The notes: generated by a model not told the origin, from the sequence alone. A stretch of 64,000 nucleotides of DNA from Porticoccaceae bacterium (GCA_024959305.1 JANXGQ010000041.1:42860-106859), one strand, 5' to 3'; positions 28,298 through 39,373 are shown, numbered from the stretch's first letter. Translations and numbers: made by a program.

Positions 28298-28936
28298 CTA
28301 TATATTCTTTGGTTCCCTTAATTCTGTCGCCTGAATCCGCTGCGCGTTTAACTTATCTCTCTGGCTTACTTTTGGCGGCTTGACCACAGTCTGATCGCCA
28401 GCAACCCATGAAATAGGTCTGCGCTCTTTACCTATGGACTCTTGAAGCATCAATAAACCCTGCATCAAGGCCTCTGGGCGCGGCGGGCAGCCCGGCACAT
28501 AGACATCTACCGGTATAAACTTATCAACGCCCTGTACCACCGAATAAATATCGTACATACCCCCGGAGTTAGCACAGGAGCCCATAGAAATAATCCAGCG
28601 CGGCTCCAATAATTGTTCATAAAGGCGCTGAATAACGGGTGCCATCTTTAAGAAGCAGGTGCCGGAGATAACCATTAAATCGGCCTGCCGCGGTGTGGCA
28701 CGAATCACTTCCGAACCAAATCGCGCAATATCATGGCGACTGGTGAAAGAGGTCGCCATCTCTACATAGCAACAGGACAGTCCAAAGTTAAACGGCCACA
28801 GCGAATGGGCGCGCCCCCAGGCAATTAAGTCCTCTAACTTGGCAAAGGCGACATTGCGCTTGACCTGCTCTTCAATAAAATCGTCGCTGGTATCGATCAC
28901 ATTGCCCTGTTCTGGACGACTCAGGCTCCACTTCAT
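28298..28936 (-). CDS. nuoB: NADH-quinone oxidoreductase subunit B
   Basis: Peripheral-arm subunit of 212 residues holding the terminal cluster N2, which reduces quinone. Ligands appear as the tandem Cys pair in [10 protein letters not shown] (about 54-55), then [11 protein letters not shown] and [11 protein letters not shown]. Its start overlaps the nuoA stop by four bases. Its stop is 31 bases from the miniature element, and the C-terminal tail (about 170-212) is variable in this family, so the element does not seem to have cut the gene. Confidence 0.97.
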   Translation of the reverse strand: MKWSLSRPEQGNVIDTSDDFIEEQVKRNVAFAKLEDLIAWGRAHSLWPFNFGLSCCYVEMATSFTSRHDIARFGSEVIRATPRQADLMVISGTCFLKMAPVIQRLYEQLLEPRWIISMGSCANSGGMYDIYSVVQGVDKFIPVDVYVPGCPPRPEALMQGLLMLQESIGKERRPISWVAGDQTVVKPPKVSQRDKLNAQRIQATELREPKNI

Positions 28937-29352
28937 AATTTTTCCTCAGCTGCTTGTGCTTCCCTCAATCCAACTCGGGTTTTATTACCCCATTCCAGAG
29001 CCCCAGAGCGCCACTCGTAGACCAGAGCCAATACCAGAACCCCGATAAAAACCAGCATGGCGGTGTAGCCCTGCCAACCCAATTCAAAGAAAGCCACAGC
29101 CCAAGCGAAGATAAACACGGTTTCCAGATCGAAGATCACAAAGAAGATGGCAATTAGGTAAAACTCCACTGAGATGCGGATTTGTGAACTGCCAACCGGG
29201 ACAACCCCCGACTCAAAAGGATCATTGGTGGCGGCCTCGCGACGCCGTTGCCCCAGCAACCATGACAGCACCAACATAGTGATAACTAGGAGGATAACTA
29301 AGCCAAAATACACGGCTAATGGCCAGATTTCAGTGGCGTATTCGTTAGTCAC
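28933..29352 (-). CDS. nuoA: NADH-quinone oxidoreductase subunit A
   Basis: First gene of the operon: membrane subunit of 139 residues with three helices at the junction of the arms. Family motifs are [21 protein letters not shown] and [15 protein letters not shown]. Translation starts at GTG (29350-29352) with GGGGAG about seven bases upstream. All 13 nuo genes follow in the E. coli order, A, B, CD, E to N. Confidence 0.95.
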   Translation of the reverse strand: MTNEYATEIWPLAVYFGLVILLVITMLVLSWLLGQRRREAATNDPFESGVVPVGSSQIRISVEFYLIAIFFVIFDLETVFIFAWAVAFFELGWQGYTAMLVFIGVLVLALVYEWRSGALEWGNKTRVGLREAQAAEEKL

Positions 29353-29582
29353 TCAAACTCCCCACCGGACGTATCGGAATGCCGGGAGGCAGCTATCGCA
29401 GAGCTATAATTAGAATAAAAGGAACCTTGACTCAACCCTGACGGGCGGAGCAAGCGGATTGAACAAGTACCAAGATAACGCTTATTAAGTGGCATAAAAC
29501 CCCATAATTCACTAAAGCTCTCTGGCTTGCGCAGGGTCGGCAAGTCCAGATTCTTTTCTTATTGCTAAGCACTGCTTCTTAA

Positions 29583-29611
29583 AATTTACCTAAGTTAAAT
29601 AAATTTGGCAA
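29583..29611 (-). promoter_or_regulatory. Sigma70 promoter candidate for the nuo operon
   Basis: On the minus strand TTGCCA (29606-29611) and TAAATT (29583-29588) are separated by 17 bases: five of six and four of six consensus matches. It would give a leader of about 220 bases before nuoA. The gap 29353-29794 otherwise holds the purA terminator, a 16-bp palindrome and no gene that I can support. Confidence 0.45.
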
Positions 29612-29663
29612 GCAGATTTACAGGGAATTGACTTTCACAGGTAGCGCGTAAGGAAATTGGACA

Positions 29664-29679
29664 GAGTCAATATTGACTC
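29664..29679. promoter_or_regulatory. 16-bp perfect palindrome upstream of nuo promoter candidate
   Basis: GAGTCAATATTGACTC is its own reverse complement. It lies about 50 bases upstream of the -35 candidate of the nuo operon, where an activator would bind. The half-site TTGACT also occurs at 29428 and 29628. It is not an exact match to the FNR/ANR box (TTGAT-N4-ATCAA). Confidence 0.4.
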
Positions 29680-29760
29680 AGAAAACTATCTAAATATGCA
29701 AAAAAAGTCTTACCCACCAACAGGTTGGCGGCGATTAGAACCTCTAAATTATCCTCAGAT

Positions 29761-29790
29761 AAAACGACTCTGGGGCCAAACAGCCCCAGA
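29761..29790 (-). terminator. Rho-independent terminator after purA
   Basis: Stem TCTGGGGC / GCCCCAGA (29769-29776 and 29783-29790) with a six-base loop. On the minus strand it is followed by GTCGTTTT. It lies five bases after the purA stop and separates purA from the nuo operon. Confidence 0.8.
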
Positions 29791-29794
29791 AAAA

Positions 29795-31117
<1,323 letters not shown>

Positions 31118-31124
31118 TTATAAG

Positions 31125-32303
31125 TCAGGATAATTTTTCAATAACAAACTGAGCGCCCTTTTGAACTAGCTGGCGATCACAATTAATTTCTTGGCAATCC
31201 ACTATTTGCCCTGCAAAACCCTGCACAACGCGCTGACCCTGCTGACGCAATAGAGCAACCTGTCTACGGCACTCAGGATCGCTATTTGCCGGAACATAAA
31301 TACCACCACTGAGCTGCGACTCGACCTGACCTTGACTAACCAAGGATTTAAGATCCAAAGCAAACCCTGTGGCGGGGCGAGAACGACCGAATGCCTCGCC
31401 CACATGGTCATAGCGACCGCCGTTGCCCAGTGCCTTGCCATAGCCCTGAATATAGGCGGCAAAAACCACACCGGTGTGGTAGTGGAAACCCGGCAACTCG
31501 CCTAAATCCAAGTAGATAGTAATATTATTGCCGGCCAATGCCGCCACTATCTGTTGCAACTGATCCAGCGCCTCAATAACAGTATCTGGAGCGCCGGCCA
31601 AGCCCTCTTTTGCCCTGCTCAGAACCTCTGAATTCCCCGACAACGTAGGCAGTAACCTCAACCAACCTGAGAGTTTTGGGTCGGCAATATTGTCAGTGAC
31701 CCAGCTATCAAGCTCTGCAACGGCCTTGCGTTGCAGTAATTCAAAAAGCTCTGTTTCCTGATCGGCATTGAGATCGGCAGTGGCCAATAGACCCCGAAAA
31801 ATATCCACATGCCCGAGATCTAGGTGCACCGAGCCCACAGCAACAGTCTCCAAGGTCTCTAAGAATAATTCGATCACTTCGATATCGGCGCCGAGACCTG
31901 CTTCACCAAACAGTTCCACACCAATAGAAATAGGCGCGCGCGACTCCAGCGGCCCTCTGGACTTGGTTTGCAACACAGTCCCCGCATAACAGAGGCGACT
32001 CGGGCCCTGTCGGCACAGGCTATGAGCATCCATTCTCGCGGCCTGAGGGGTAATATCGGCGCGGATGCCCATCATCCGACCACTGATTTGATCAGTCACC
32101 CTAAAGGTCATCAAATCCAGATCAGTGCCAGAACCACTCAACAATGACTCAGTGAACTCCACCATCGGCGGTATCACCAAGTCATAGCCCCAACTGCCAT
32201 AGAGATCGAGTAATTTGCGGCGTGCGGATTCGATAAGTTGCGCCTGCTCTGGCAACACCTCATCAATACCATCTGGCAATAACCAACCATCTACATTTGT
32301 CAC
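31125..32303 (-). CDS. hisZ: ATP phosphoribosyltransferase regulatory subunit
   Basis: Catalytically inactive paralogue of histidyl-tRNA synthetase that partners short-form HisG in the first step of histidine synthesis. The protein has 392 residues. The class II synthetase-like core shows LPDGIDEVLPEQA at the N-terminus, RADITPQAARMDAH (motif 2-like) and GRYDHVGEAFGRSRPATGF. It starts at GTG (32301-32303) with GAGAGG upstream. Position beside purA and the hfl genes matches Pseudomonas. Confidence 0.94.
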   Translation of the reverse strand: MTNVDGWLLPDGIDEVLPEQAQLIESARRKLLDLYGSWGYDLVIPPMVEFTESLLSGSGTDLDLMTFRVTDQISGRMMGIRADITPQAARMDAHSLCRQGPSRLCYAGTVLQTKSRGPLESRAPISIGVELFGEAGLGADIEVIELFLETLETVAVGSVHLDLGHVDIFRGLLATADLNADQETELFELLQRKAVAELDSWVTDNIADPKLSGWLRLLPTLSGNSEVLSRAKEGLAGAPDTVIEALDQLQQIVAALAGNNITIYLDLGELPGFHYHTGVVFAAYIQGYGKALGNGGRYDHVGEAFGRSRPATGFALDLKSLVSQGQVESQLSGGIYVPANSDPECRRQVALLRQQGQRVVQGFAGQIVDCQEINCDRQLVQKGAQFVIEKLS

Positions 32304-32328
32304 AATGACCTCTCAGATTTTAAATAGC

Positions 32329-32517
32329 TTAACGCCAAAGTAGCAGACACAAACCGACCAACATACTAAGAAGGCCTATAACCCGCAGAATTCGGTTATC
32401 CATTGCGGCTATTTGCATTATCATTTTCCGACAGCGATCGGGCATACAAAAGGGCATAATACCCTCGAAAACCAGCAATAATCCAACCGCCTTGGCTATA
32501 TCTTCCAGCACCAACAA
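32329..32517 (-). CDS. yjeT: DUF2065 family small membrane protein (YjeT-like)
   Basis: A 60-odd residue protein with two hydrophobic segments (about 8-24 and 43-60) around the conserved loop PFCMPDRCRKM. The family is known but its function is not. It sits between hflC and hisZ/purA, exactly as yjeT does in E. coli. The start is TTG or GTG among closely spaced candidates at 32517, 32514 and 32511, with GAGG just upstream. A strong terminator lies only about 20 bases before it. Confidence 0.8.
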   Translation of the reverse strand: MLVLEDIAKAVGLLLVFEGIMPFCMPDRCRKMIMQIAAMDNRILRVIGLLSMLVGLCLLLWR

Positions 32518-32535
32518 TGACCTCTAAGCGAACAA

Positions 32536-32559
32536 AAAAACCGAGTTGCCCCGGTTTTT
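32536..32559 (-). terminator. Rho-independent terminator after hflC
   Basis: Stem AAAAACCG / CGGTTTTT (32536-32543 and 32552-32559) with an eight-base loop. On the minus strand it runs into seven Ts. It lies between hflC and the DUF2065 gene, so the DUF2065-hisZ-purA transcript depends on read-through or on an internal promoter. Confidence 0.8.
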
Positions 32560-32647
32560 CGGATTCTAACAAAATAGCTGCTTCTGTGGCAGAGATTTTT
32601 AATATCATTCAACGCAACCACGAAAACAACTTCCTACCTAGATAAAA

Positions 32648-33517
32648 TTACTTGGCAGTTTGCTGCTTAAGATACCTAAAGAAATCGCTGTCTGGCTCCA
32701 GCAGCATAATATCCCCTTTGTTAGCAAAGGATTTCTTGTAAGCATTTAAACTGCGAACAAAGGCATAGAATTCAGGATCCCTCTGGTAGGCATCAGCGTA
32801 AATGCTAGCCGCCTTGGCATCACCTTCACCGCGCAGTTCCTCTGCATCTCGATAGGCATTGGCCAATTCAATGGTGCGCTGGCGATCGGCAGAAGCACGG
32901 ATTTTCTCAGCTTTCTCTTTACCAGTAGAACGCAGTTCACGGGCCTCTTTTTCGCGCTCAGCGGTCATACGCCGAAACACCTGACTGCTGACCTCCTGAG
33001 GCAGATCAATGCGCTTAACTCGCACATCCACTACTTCGATACCCAGACTATCCAATACCGACTGATTAAGCTCCTCGGTAATATTCTTCATCAGCAGATC
33101 TCTTTCACCAGACACCACTTCATGCAGTGTTCTGGTACCAAATTGGTTGCGCAGACCCGTATTTACTCGGTTGGCGAGGCGATTGTGGGCAGTCGACTCC
33201 ACGCCACCGGTCGCCTTGTAATAGGTCTCTACATTAGAAATACGCCATTTGGCATAGGAATCCACAATTAGGCGCTTCTTCTCAACAGTAAAGAAACTGG
33301 CAGGTTGCGCATCCACCGTGAGAATTCGCGCATCAAAGATTCGCACATCGTCCACAACAGGCATCTTTACATGCAGACCCGGCTGAATATCTGCCTCAAT
33401 CAATTTACCAAACCTCAATTTGACGCCGCGCTCAAATTCGCTCACTACATACAGCGTACTATTGGCAGCAAACAGAATAACTACTAGCAACCCCAAGGTT
33501 TTCAATAGATTCTTCAT
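32648..33517 (-). CDS. hflC: FtsH protease modulator HflC
   Basis: SPFH/band-7 protein of 289 residues that forms, with HflK, the cage around the membrane protease FtsH. One N-terminal transmembrane segment (about 5-24) is followed by the band-7 domain and a long charged helix with REKEARELRSTGKEKAEKI. The ATG overlaps the hflK stop by four bases, as expected for two subunits made in equal amounts. Confidence 0.95.
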   Translation of the reverse strand: MKNLLKTLGLLVVILFAANSTLYVVSEFERGVKLRFGKLIEADIQPGLHVKMPVVDDVRIFDARILTVDAQPASFFTVEKKRLIVDSYAKWRISNVETYYKATGGVESTAHNRLANRVNTGLRNQFGTRTLHEVVSGERDLLMKNITEELNQSVLDSLGIEVVDVRVKRIDLPQEVSSQVFRRMTAEREKEARELRSTGKEKAEKIRASADRQRTIELANAYRDAEELRGEGDAKAASIYADAYQRDPEFYAFVRSLNAYKKSFANKGDIMLLEPDSDFFRYLKQQTAK

Positions 33518-34635
33518 CGTCGTCTCTCCGCCTGTATTCGGTCACTATTTCTCTGTAATTTTTCAATCACATCATTGGCAATACGGTCGATCATTTGATC
33601 GTTGCTTAACCCCGGATTGCGCTGCGTAGTTCCGCTCTGCTGGACAAGTTTATCCAGAGGTAAGTACAGCATATTATTGCCGCCCTCAACGTCCACCAGT
33701 ATCTTGGTGCTCTGGGTCATCATTTCTTCAACAGCATCAATATAGAGACGCTGACGAGTGACCTTTGGCGCTTTCTGGTACTCCGCGAGCAGTTTAGAGA
33801 AGCGTTTCGCTTCACCCTCGGATTTGGACACTACCTGAGACTTATAGCCTTCGGCCTCTTCGCGCAATCTCTGAGCCTCACCGCGCGCCTCGGGAATAAT
33901 GCCATTGGAATAGGCCTGAGCTTCATTGACTAAACGCTCAAGATCTTCTCGGGCTCTGATAACATCATCGTAAGCGGCCTTGACCTCAGTGGGAGGACGC
34001 GACTCTTTGATATTAATTTTTACTACATTAATACCACTGCCATACATATCCAACAGTATTTGCAGTTTGTCTGCGGTACCCAGAGCCACCTGCTCTCGAC
34101 CCGTTGAGATAACACCATCGAGACCGGTGCTACCCACCACATGGCGAAGCGCACTGTCTGTAGCCTGCTTAAGACTGGTCTCAGGATCCTTAATATTGAT
34201 AACAAAATCTTTGGCATTGGAGATGTTGTACTGAACTGTCAGCGAAATCTCGACAATATTTTCATCCTGAGTCAACATCAATCCACGAGCCGGATACTGG
34301 CGCTCCTCGGTCACATTAATCACAGTCACCGAGTCGACAAACGGCGGATTCCAATGCAGCCCTGATCCATAGGTCTCGCTGTATTGACCCAGCCGTAGAA
34401 CTACCGCCTGCTCTTTCTCATCAACCTGATAAAAACCGAGCAATCCCCAAATCAAAGCAACCACTACAAGACTAATAAGCAGCAGACTTTTGCTTCCGTC
34501 TTTGCCGCCACCGCTCCCCCCACCAAAAAAATTGAATTTTTCCGTCAATTTCTTGAGTGCTTCCTCAATATCGGGCGGACCATCGCCATTGCCACCCCAA
34601 GGGTCTCTGCCGCCACCGGGTTCATTCCAAGCCAT
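33514..34635 (-). CDS. hflK: FtsH protease modulator HflK
   Basis: Partner of HflC, about 373 residues. The cytoplasmic N-terminus is Gly-rich (MAWNEPGGGRDPWGGNGDGP), followed by a transmembrane segment near 50-70, a band-7 domain, and a helical tail with EARGEAQRLREEAEGYKSQV. I use the ATG at 34635, which matches other HflK starts and has GGAG upstream; the frame extends five codons to a TTG that would include the Shine-Dalgarno. Confidence 0.95.
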   Translation of the reverse strand: MAWNEPGGGRDPWGGNGDGPPDIEEALKKLTEKFNFFGGGSGGGKDGSKSLLLISLVVVALIWGLLGFYQVDEKEQAVVLRLGQYSETYGSGLHWNPPFVDSVTVINVTEERQYPARGLMLTQDENIVEISLTVQYNISNAKDFVINIKDPETSLKQATDSALRHVVGSTGLDGVISTGREQVALGTADKLQILLDMYGSGINVVKINIKESRPPTEVKAAYDDVIRAREDLERLVNEAQAYSNGIIPEARGEAQRLREEAEGYKSQVVSKSEGEAKRFSKLLAEYQKAPKVTRQRLYIDAVEEMMTQSTKILVDVEGGNNMLYLPLDKLVQQSGTTQRNPGLSNDQMIDRIANDVIEKLQRNSDRIQAERRR

Positions 34636-34713
34636 AATTTTATACTCCAAATTTGATGATTGACTCGATCAAGTGCCTCAGGCACTTAAGATCGAACGTT
34701 CTATTATCTATCC

Positions 34714-36009
34714 CTAAGTTGTGATCAAATCCTGCGCTTTCAACCCCGACTCTTTAACCAGTCGAAAAAAATCGCTTTCAGGCAACTGTATTTCCAAGTT
34801 TATATCGCCCTTTTCGCCACAGGATTCCCTAAGCACTGCCTTGTGATTATACAATGCGGCCCGAAATGCCCCCTGATCGGGCCGCAACTGTAGATGTGTA
34901 TGTACAATTTTTCTGGGCAAGTGCTCACACACCGCCTCAATTAACAAATCAATGCCGACCCCAGTGAGCGCCGACAACCAGACAGCTACTGGCCGACCCT
35001 CTTTATCTCGCTCTATTTTTGCCTGTGCGCCGTCCATCAGGTCGATCTTGTTGTAGACAAGTATGCTTGGCAAGTTTTCGGCACCAATCTCCCGCAGCAC
35101 ATCATTGACACGATCGACATTGACCGCTCGATCCTCGGCTGCCGCATCTATCACGTGCAACAGTAGACTCGCGGAAGACGCCTCCTCTAACGTAGCCCGA
35201 AAGGCATCGATCAGTCGGTGCGGAAGGTGGCTTATAAAACCCACCGTATCAGCAAAGATAACCGGGCCCTGCTCCGGAATGTCCAGCCGCCGCATTGTCG
35301 GGTCTAGCGTTGCAAAAAGCTGATCTGCAACAAAAACATCGGATTGGGTCAGCCTATTAAACAATGTCGACTTTCCAGCATTGGTATAGCCGACCAGAGA
35401 CACTGTGGGTATATTAGATTTGAGTCTTGACTGCCTTCCCTGATTTCTCTGTTTTCTCACTTTCTCAAGGCGCTTTTGAATCGATTTGATGCGCTCTCGA
35501 ACCATCCGTCGATCCGATTCCAACTGAGTTTCACCAGGGCCTCTAAGACCTATGCCGCCTTTTTGACGTTCAAGGTGAGTCCATCCTCGGACTAACCTAC
35601 TGGACAGATGTTGCAACTGGGCCAGCTCTACCTGTAGCTTTCCCTCGTGGGTGCGCGCGCGCATTGCAAAAATATCTAAGATCAACCCGGTTCTATCTAG
35701 TACGCGACATCCCAGACTAGCCTCGATATTGCGCTCTTGGCTTGGCGATAAATTGTGATTGAATATCACTAGCTGCGCCGACTCTCGCTTGACGACATCA
35801 GCAATCTCATCCAGCTTGCCTGTACCTACAAAAAATTTAGCCTGAGGTGCCTGGCGAGAACCGGTAATCAGGTCGACAACTCGACCACCTGCAGACCTAA
35901 CCAATTCTTCAAATTCCCCTACATCCTCGGGCTCGGCCTCACTGTTGAGATTGAGGTGAACCAGAATAGCGCGTTCACCAAAATCTGGGCGTTCAAAAAA
36001 TAACGACAC
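34714..36009 (-). CDS. hflX: Ribosome-rescue GTPase HflX
   Basis: GTPase of 431 residues that binds the 50S subunit and can split stalled ribosomes. The N-terminal nucleotide-binding domain precedes a coiled region (RMVRERIKSIQKRLEKV). The G domain has P-loop GYTNAGKSTLFN, the switch DTVGFI and the base-specifying NKID. It starts at GTG (36007-36009), five bases after the hfq stop. Confidence 0.95.
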   Translation of the reverse strand: MSLFFERPDFGERAILVHLNLNSEAEPEDVGEFEELVRSAGGRVVDLITGSRQAPQAKFFVGTGKLDEIADVVKRESAQLVIFNHNLSPSQERNIEASLGCRVLDRTGLILDIFAMRARTHEGKLQVELAQLQHLSSRLVRGWTHLERQKGGIGLRGPGETQLESDRRMVRERIKSIQKRLEKVRKQRNQGRQSRLKSNIPTVSLVGYTNAGKSTLFNRLTQSDVFVADQLFATLDPTMRRLDIPEQGPVIFADTVGFISHLPHRLIDAFRATLEEASSASLLLHVIDAAAEDRAVNVDRVNDVLREIGAENLPSILVYNKIDLMDGAQAKIERDKEGRPVAVWLSALTGVGIDLLIEAVCEHLPRKIVHTHLQLRPDQGAFRAALYNHKAVLRESCGEKGDINLEIQLPESDFFRLVKESGLKAQDLITT

Positions 36010-36014
36010 TTTGC

Positions 36015-36305
36015 TCAGGCATTATCTTTGTTGTAGTTGCCATTATCATTACCTTGGTAATCGTTGTCCTGTGCGGACGGCGTACCGCCAGTTGTGTATT
36101 TAACCGCTCTAGCCGGGACTATGGTGGAGATTGCGTGCTTATAAATCAGCTGGCTAACCGCACTTTTAAGCGTCACTACAAATTGATCGAACGACTCAAC
36201 CTGTCCTTGTAATTTGATCCCATTGACCAAAAAAATTGAGACTGGAATTCGTTCTTTTCTAAGTGCATTTAGAAAAGGATCTTGTATATTTTGTCCCTTT
36301 GACAT
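36015..36305 (-). CDS. hfq: RNA chaperone Hfq
   Basis: Hexameric Sm-like protein that pairs small RNAs with mRNAs. The 96-residue chain has the canonical start [20 protein letters not shown], the Sm1 motif around [12 protein letters not shown] and the Sm2 motif [12 protein letters not shown], which includes the KHA uridine-binding residues. The tail is short and rich in Asn and Asp. A possible -10, TATAGT, lies at 36412-36417 on the minus strand, about 105 bases upstream, with no convincing -35. Confidence 0.97.
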   Translation of the reverse strand: MSKGQNIQDPFLNALRKERIPVSIFLVNGIKLQGQVESFDQFVVTLKSAVSQLIYKHAISTIVPARAVKYTTGGTPSAQDNDYQGNDNGNYNKDNA

Positions 36306-36421
36306 TTTAATATTTCCTTACATTGAAAATTCAATGAACGTTACAATAATCGTAACAAATAGTTTCGGTGGGATTGCTACTCACCTCGAAATCATTCTAC
36401 CTGTGCCCTGCACTATAGTAC

Positions 36422-36461
36422 ATGGGGTAAATTAAAAGTATATGGGATAAATTAAAGGTTT
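36422..36461. repeat. 20-bp tandem repeat (two units) at the end of miaA
   Basis: ATGGGGTAAATTAAAAGTAT (36422-36441) is followed directly by ATGGGATAAATTAAAGGTTT (36442-36461), 17 of 20 identical. The second unit covers the miaA stop codon. It appears to be a small local duplication. Confidence 0.6.
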
Positions 36462-37408
36462 TTCAAAAATAGCTCACAGTGGCTATCTGTGCTCAGATAG
36501 CCACTGGCATCATCAACTGGAATTTGCACGCTGTTGGGCCAGTTTCGCAACCAGGTCTGTTGCCTTTTAGATAGCTGTCGAGTGGCAATAATAGCTTTTC
36601 CAACGGCCTCATTTAAATCACAACGACCATCGAAATAGTCCCATAATTGACGATAACCCACTGAGCGAATGGCCGGCATATCGAGATTTAGGTCCCCTCT
36701 TTGATAGAGTTTCTCAACTTCGGTTGCAAAGCCTTGATCCATCATGGCCAGAAACCTCTGCTCGATGCGTTGATGCAGCAGTGCACGGTTGTGGGGTATC
36801 AGCGCAAACTGGCAGATATCGAAGTCGTCCTGTATGCCGCCCTGTAATTTCATTTGCAACTCAGACAGGGGGACGCCGGCTATCCGATATACCTCCAAGG
36901 CGCGCTGAATCCGCTGGGAGTGATTTGGATGCAATCGACTGGCCGTCTGCGCATCAACTTTCTGCAATTCGCTGTGCAGGCTGGGCCAGCCCTCCCTATC
37001 GGCCTGCTGCTGAATATGCTCGCGAATCTCTGGGTTGGCTTCAGGCAACTTAGACAATCCTTCCAAAAGCACCTTAAAGTACAGCATGCTACCTCCAACC
37101 AACAGCGGCACCCTGCCGCTGGCGATTATATCCGCCATTTCTCGCTTGGCATCAGTAGCAAAGTCAGCGGCACTGTACGGCTGTGCTGGATCACAAAAGC
37201 TTATCAAGCGGTGTGGCGCAGCCCGCAGTGTTTCACTATCGGGCTTGGCGGTGCCTATATCCATATCGCGATATATCTGTGCCGAGTCAACGTTGATCAA
37301 TTCAACGGGTAAATGTTTGCGCAGAGCAACCGCGAGGTCGGTCTTACCGCTTGCCGTCGGCCCCATAATAAAGATTGCTCGAGGCTTTTTAGATACATGA
37401 TCGACCAA
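36452..37408 (-). CDS. miaA: tRNA dimethylallyltransferase
   Basis: Adds the isopentenyl group to A37 of UNN-reading tRNAs, an early step of ms2i6A synthesis. The P-loop [12 protein letters not shown] and the motif [18 protein letters not shown] are at the N-terminus, and [13 protein letters not shown] and the tail [14 protein letters not shown] follow. The start is uncertain. I favour the TTG at 37408, after the mutL stop and with GGGGCAGG upstream, because the N-terminus then matches other MiaA in length (318 residues). An ATG at 37450 would overlap mutL by 35 bases. Confidence 0.92.
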   Translation of the reverse strand: MVDHVSKKPRAIFIMGPTASGKTDLAVALRKHLPVELINVDSAQIYRDMDIGTAKPDSETLRAAPHRLISFCDPAQPYSAADFATDAKREMADIIASGRVPLLVGGSMLYFKVLLEGLSKLPEANPEIREHIQQQADREGWPSLHSELQKVDAQTASRLHPNHSQRIQRALEVYRIAGVPLSELQMKLQGGIQDDFDICQFALIPHNRALLHQRIEQRFLAMMDQGFATEVEKLYQRGDLNLDMPAIRSVGYRQLWDYFDGRCDLNEAVGKAIIATRQLSKRQQTWLRNWPNSVQIPVDDASGYLSTDSHCELFLKNL

Positions 37409-37415
37409 ACTAAAC

Positions 37416-39212
37416 TTACCTGCCCCGTAAAAAGAGCTTATCCAGCTCATCAAGGGTCAACTGAGAATAGGTGGGACGCCCATGATTGCACTGGCCACTG
37501 CGCTCAGTGGCCTCCATATCACGCAGCAGAGCATTCATTTCAGGTAGGGTTAACCTGCGATTAGCGCGCACCGAGCCATGGCAGGCCATAGTGGATAAAA
37601 TTTCATTGATATGATGGCGTATACGCTCTGAAGAGCCATGCTCCAAAACGTCAGAAATAACATCGCGCAACAGAGCCTCTACCTGTGAGCCGCGCAACAG
37701 TGCAGGTATTTCTCGCACCACAATACTCTCTGTGGAGGCGCGCTCAACCGCAAATCCCAAACGCGTAAACACCTCTGTATTCTGCTCAACTGTATCTGCC
37801 TCGCGCTGACTGACTGACAGGCTCTCGGGCACCAGTAGAGGCTGAGAAACCAGTCCCTGTGCATCAAAATTGGTCTTCATGCGCTCATAGGTAATTCTCT
37901 CATGGGCAGCGTGCATATCGACAATAATAAGGCCTTGGGCATTCTCAGCTAGAATATAGATCCCCTTAAGTTGGGCAATGGCAAAGCCCAGCGGCGGGAT
38001 GCCTTGATCCTCTGATGCATCAGCACCATAAAGAGCCTGATAGGCATCCATAGAGGTGTTGACTGCTGATCCCCCTGTCAATTTAGACTGCAATCCGTAA
38101 TGACCTGTTGCGGCCGGCAAGCCCATAGACGACTGTCTTGGAAAATCTCCATTGGGCATTTGAGCGCTATGGTTATGATCTTGCCCCTCTGCGGGCTGTA
38201 GATGATCCTGAGGTCGATCCTGGGCAAGCGCCTTCTGCAGCGTACCCGAAATAAAGCCGTGAATAACCCGGCTATCCCGAAAGCGCACCTCGTGCTTACT
38301 GGGATGTACATTGACATCCACATCACAGGGCTCAATCTCCAAAAACAGCACAAAGGCCGGGTGACGGCCCTGATAGAGAACATCCTGATAGGCCTGTCGC
38401 ACGGCGTGAGAAACTACTTTGTCCCGGATACTGCGACCATTGACAAAAAAGTGTTGCAGATCAGCCTGACTTCTGGAGAGCGTTGGCAAGCCAATCCAAC
38501 CCCAGAGACGAATCCCAGTGCGGTCGTTATCCAAATACAGCGCCTGCTGCATAAATGCAGTACCACAGATATCGGCAACGCGCTTTTCCTGTTCAGTCAC
38601 CGACTGTGCCGGCTGCAAATTTAGGTTGGCGCGCTGGTTATGCCTTAGGGTAAAAGCTACATCCATATGACTGAGTGCTAACTTTTTCGCATAATCGTCT
38701 ATACGGTTGTATTCAGTATTTTCTGTTCTTAAAAACTTGCGCCGAGCTGGGGTATTAAAAAATAAATCTCTGACTTCGACGCTGGTGCCAGGTGGGTGAG
38801 CCGCAGGCTGTATATCCACATCCATATCCCTGCCCTCCGACACCGCTTTCCAGCCTTTGCTTTCACCGCTGTTAGAGGTGAGAGACAGGCGCGACACCGA
38901 GGCGATACTAGCCAGAGCCTCGCCGCGAAAACCCAGCGTAGCAACAGCTTCAAGATCATCCAAATTGGAGATCTTACTGGTGGCATGGCGACTTAACGCC
39001 AGCGGCATCTCCGCCTGAGAGATGCCGCGACCATCATCGCGAACACGCAGCAGTTTAACGCCGCCCTGCTCAACCTCTATATCAATGCGCTTAGCACCTG
39101 CATCCAAGCTGTTCTCTACCAACTCCTTAAGTACCGAGGCCGGACGCTCAACCACTTCGCCGGCAGCAATTTGGTTGGCGAGTTGAGGGCTTAATATTTG
39201 AATGCTAGGCAT
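37416..39212 (-). CDS. mutL: DNA mismatch repair protein MutL
   Basis: Mismatch-repair matchmaker ATPase of 598 residues. The GHKL domain has [25 protein letters not shown] and GFRGEAL in the first 100 residues, and [10 protein letters not shown] near 260. The C-terminal domain carries the endonuclease-type motif [12 protein letters not shown], together with ACHGSVRA and CNHGRP, so this MutL probably nicks DNA itself, as in species without MutH. The ATG is five bases from the end of miniature element copy B, and the Shine-Dalgarno AGGA overlaps the element's terminal repeat. Confidence 0.96.
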   Translation of the reverse strand: MPSIQILSPQLANQIAAGEVVERPASVLKELVENSLDAGAKRIDIEVEQGGVKLLRVRDDGRGISQAEMPLALSRHATSKISNLDDLEAVATLGFRGEALASIASVSRLSLTSNSGESKGWKAVSEGRDMDVDIQPAAHPPGTSVEVRDLFFNTPARRKFLRTENTEYNRIDDYAKKLALSHMDVAFTLRHNQRANLNLQPAQSVTEQEKRVADICGTAFMQQALYLDNDRTGIRLWGWIGLPTLSRSQADLQHFFVNGRSIRDKVVSHAVRQAYQDVLYQGRHPAFVLFLEIEPCDVDVNVHPSKHEVRFRDSRVIHGFISGTLQKALAQDRPQDHLQPAEGQDHNHSAQMPNGDFPRQSSMGLPAATGHYGLQSKLTGGSAVNTSMDAYQALYGADASEDQGIPPLGFAIAQLKGIYILAENAQGLIIVDMHAAHERITYERMKTNFDAQGLVSQPLLVPESLSVSQREADTVEQNTEVFTRLGFAVERASTESIVVREIPALLRGSQVEALLRDVISDVLEHGSSERIRHHINEILSTMACHGSVRANRRLTLPEMNALLRDMEATERSGQCNHGRPTYSQLTLDELDKLFLRGR

Positions 39213-39217
39213 ATAAT

Positions 39218-39352
39218 CCTAAAAACCTCAGTTGACCACTTATATCTTACGTAAGATGTTGAAATACCATTAAAATCTCAAATTACTCTGCTCAGCCTAC
39301 AGGTGAATTCAAAAACGCTACAGCATTTTGCGCTGGCTCTAAGGCTTCTAGG
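39218..39352. mobile_element. MITE-like element, internally deleted copy B, between amiB and mutL
   Basis: This 135-base copy starts with the same terminal repeat CCTAAAAACCTCAGTTG (39218-39234) and matches the first 127 bases of copy A with about 12 differences. After CTAAGG it jumps to CTTCTAGG (39345-39352), the outer end of the right repeat. About 100 internal bases, including most of the right repeat, are therefore missing. Like copy A, it lies on the upstream side of a minus-strand gene, with the left repeat nearest the start codon. Confidence 0.75.
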
Positions 39353-39373
39353 ATAACCCATTTAAAGTAATCC

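Noticed and set aside
29349..29543. Minus-strand frame of 64 codons upstream of nuoA
   Set aside because: No ribosome-binding site, no family features, and it overlaps the leader of nuoA. It is better read as untranslated leader.
36724..37400. Several plus-strand frames of 109-152 codons within miaA
   Set aside because: All are antisense to the conserved miaA gene and have no independent support.
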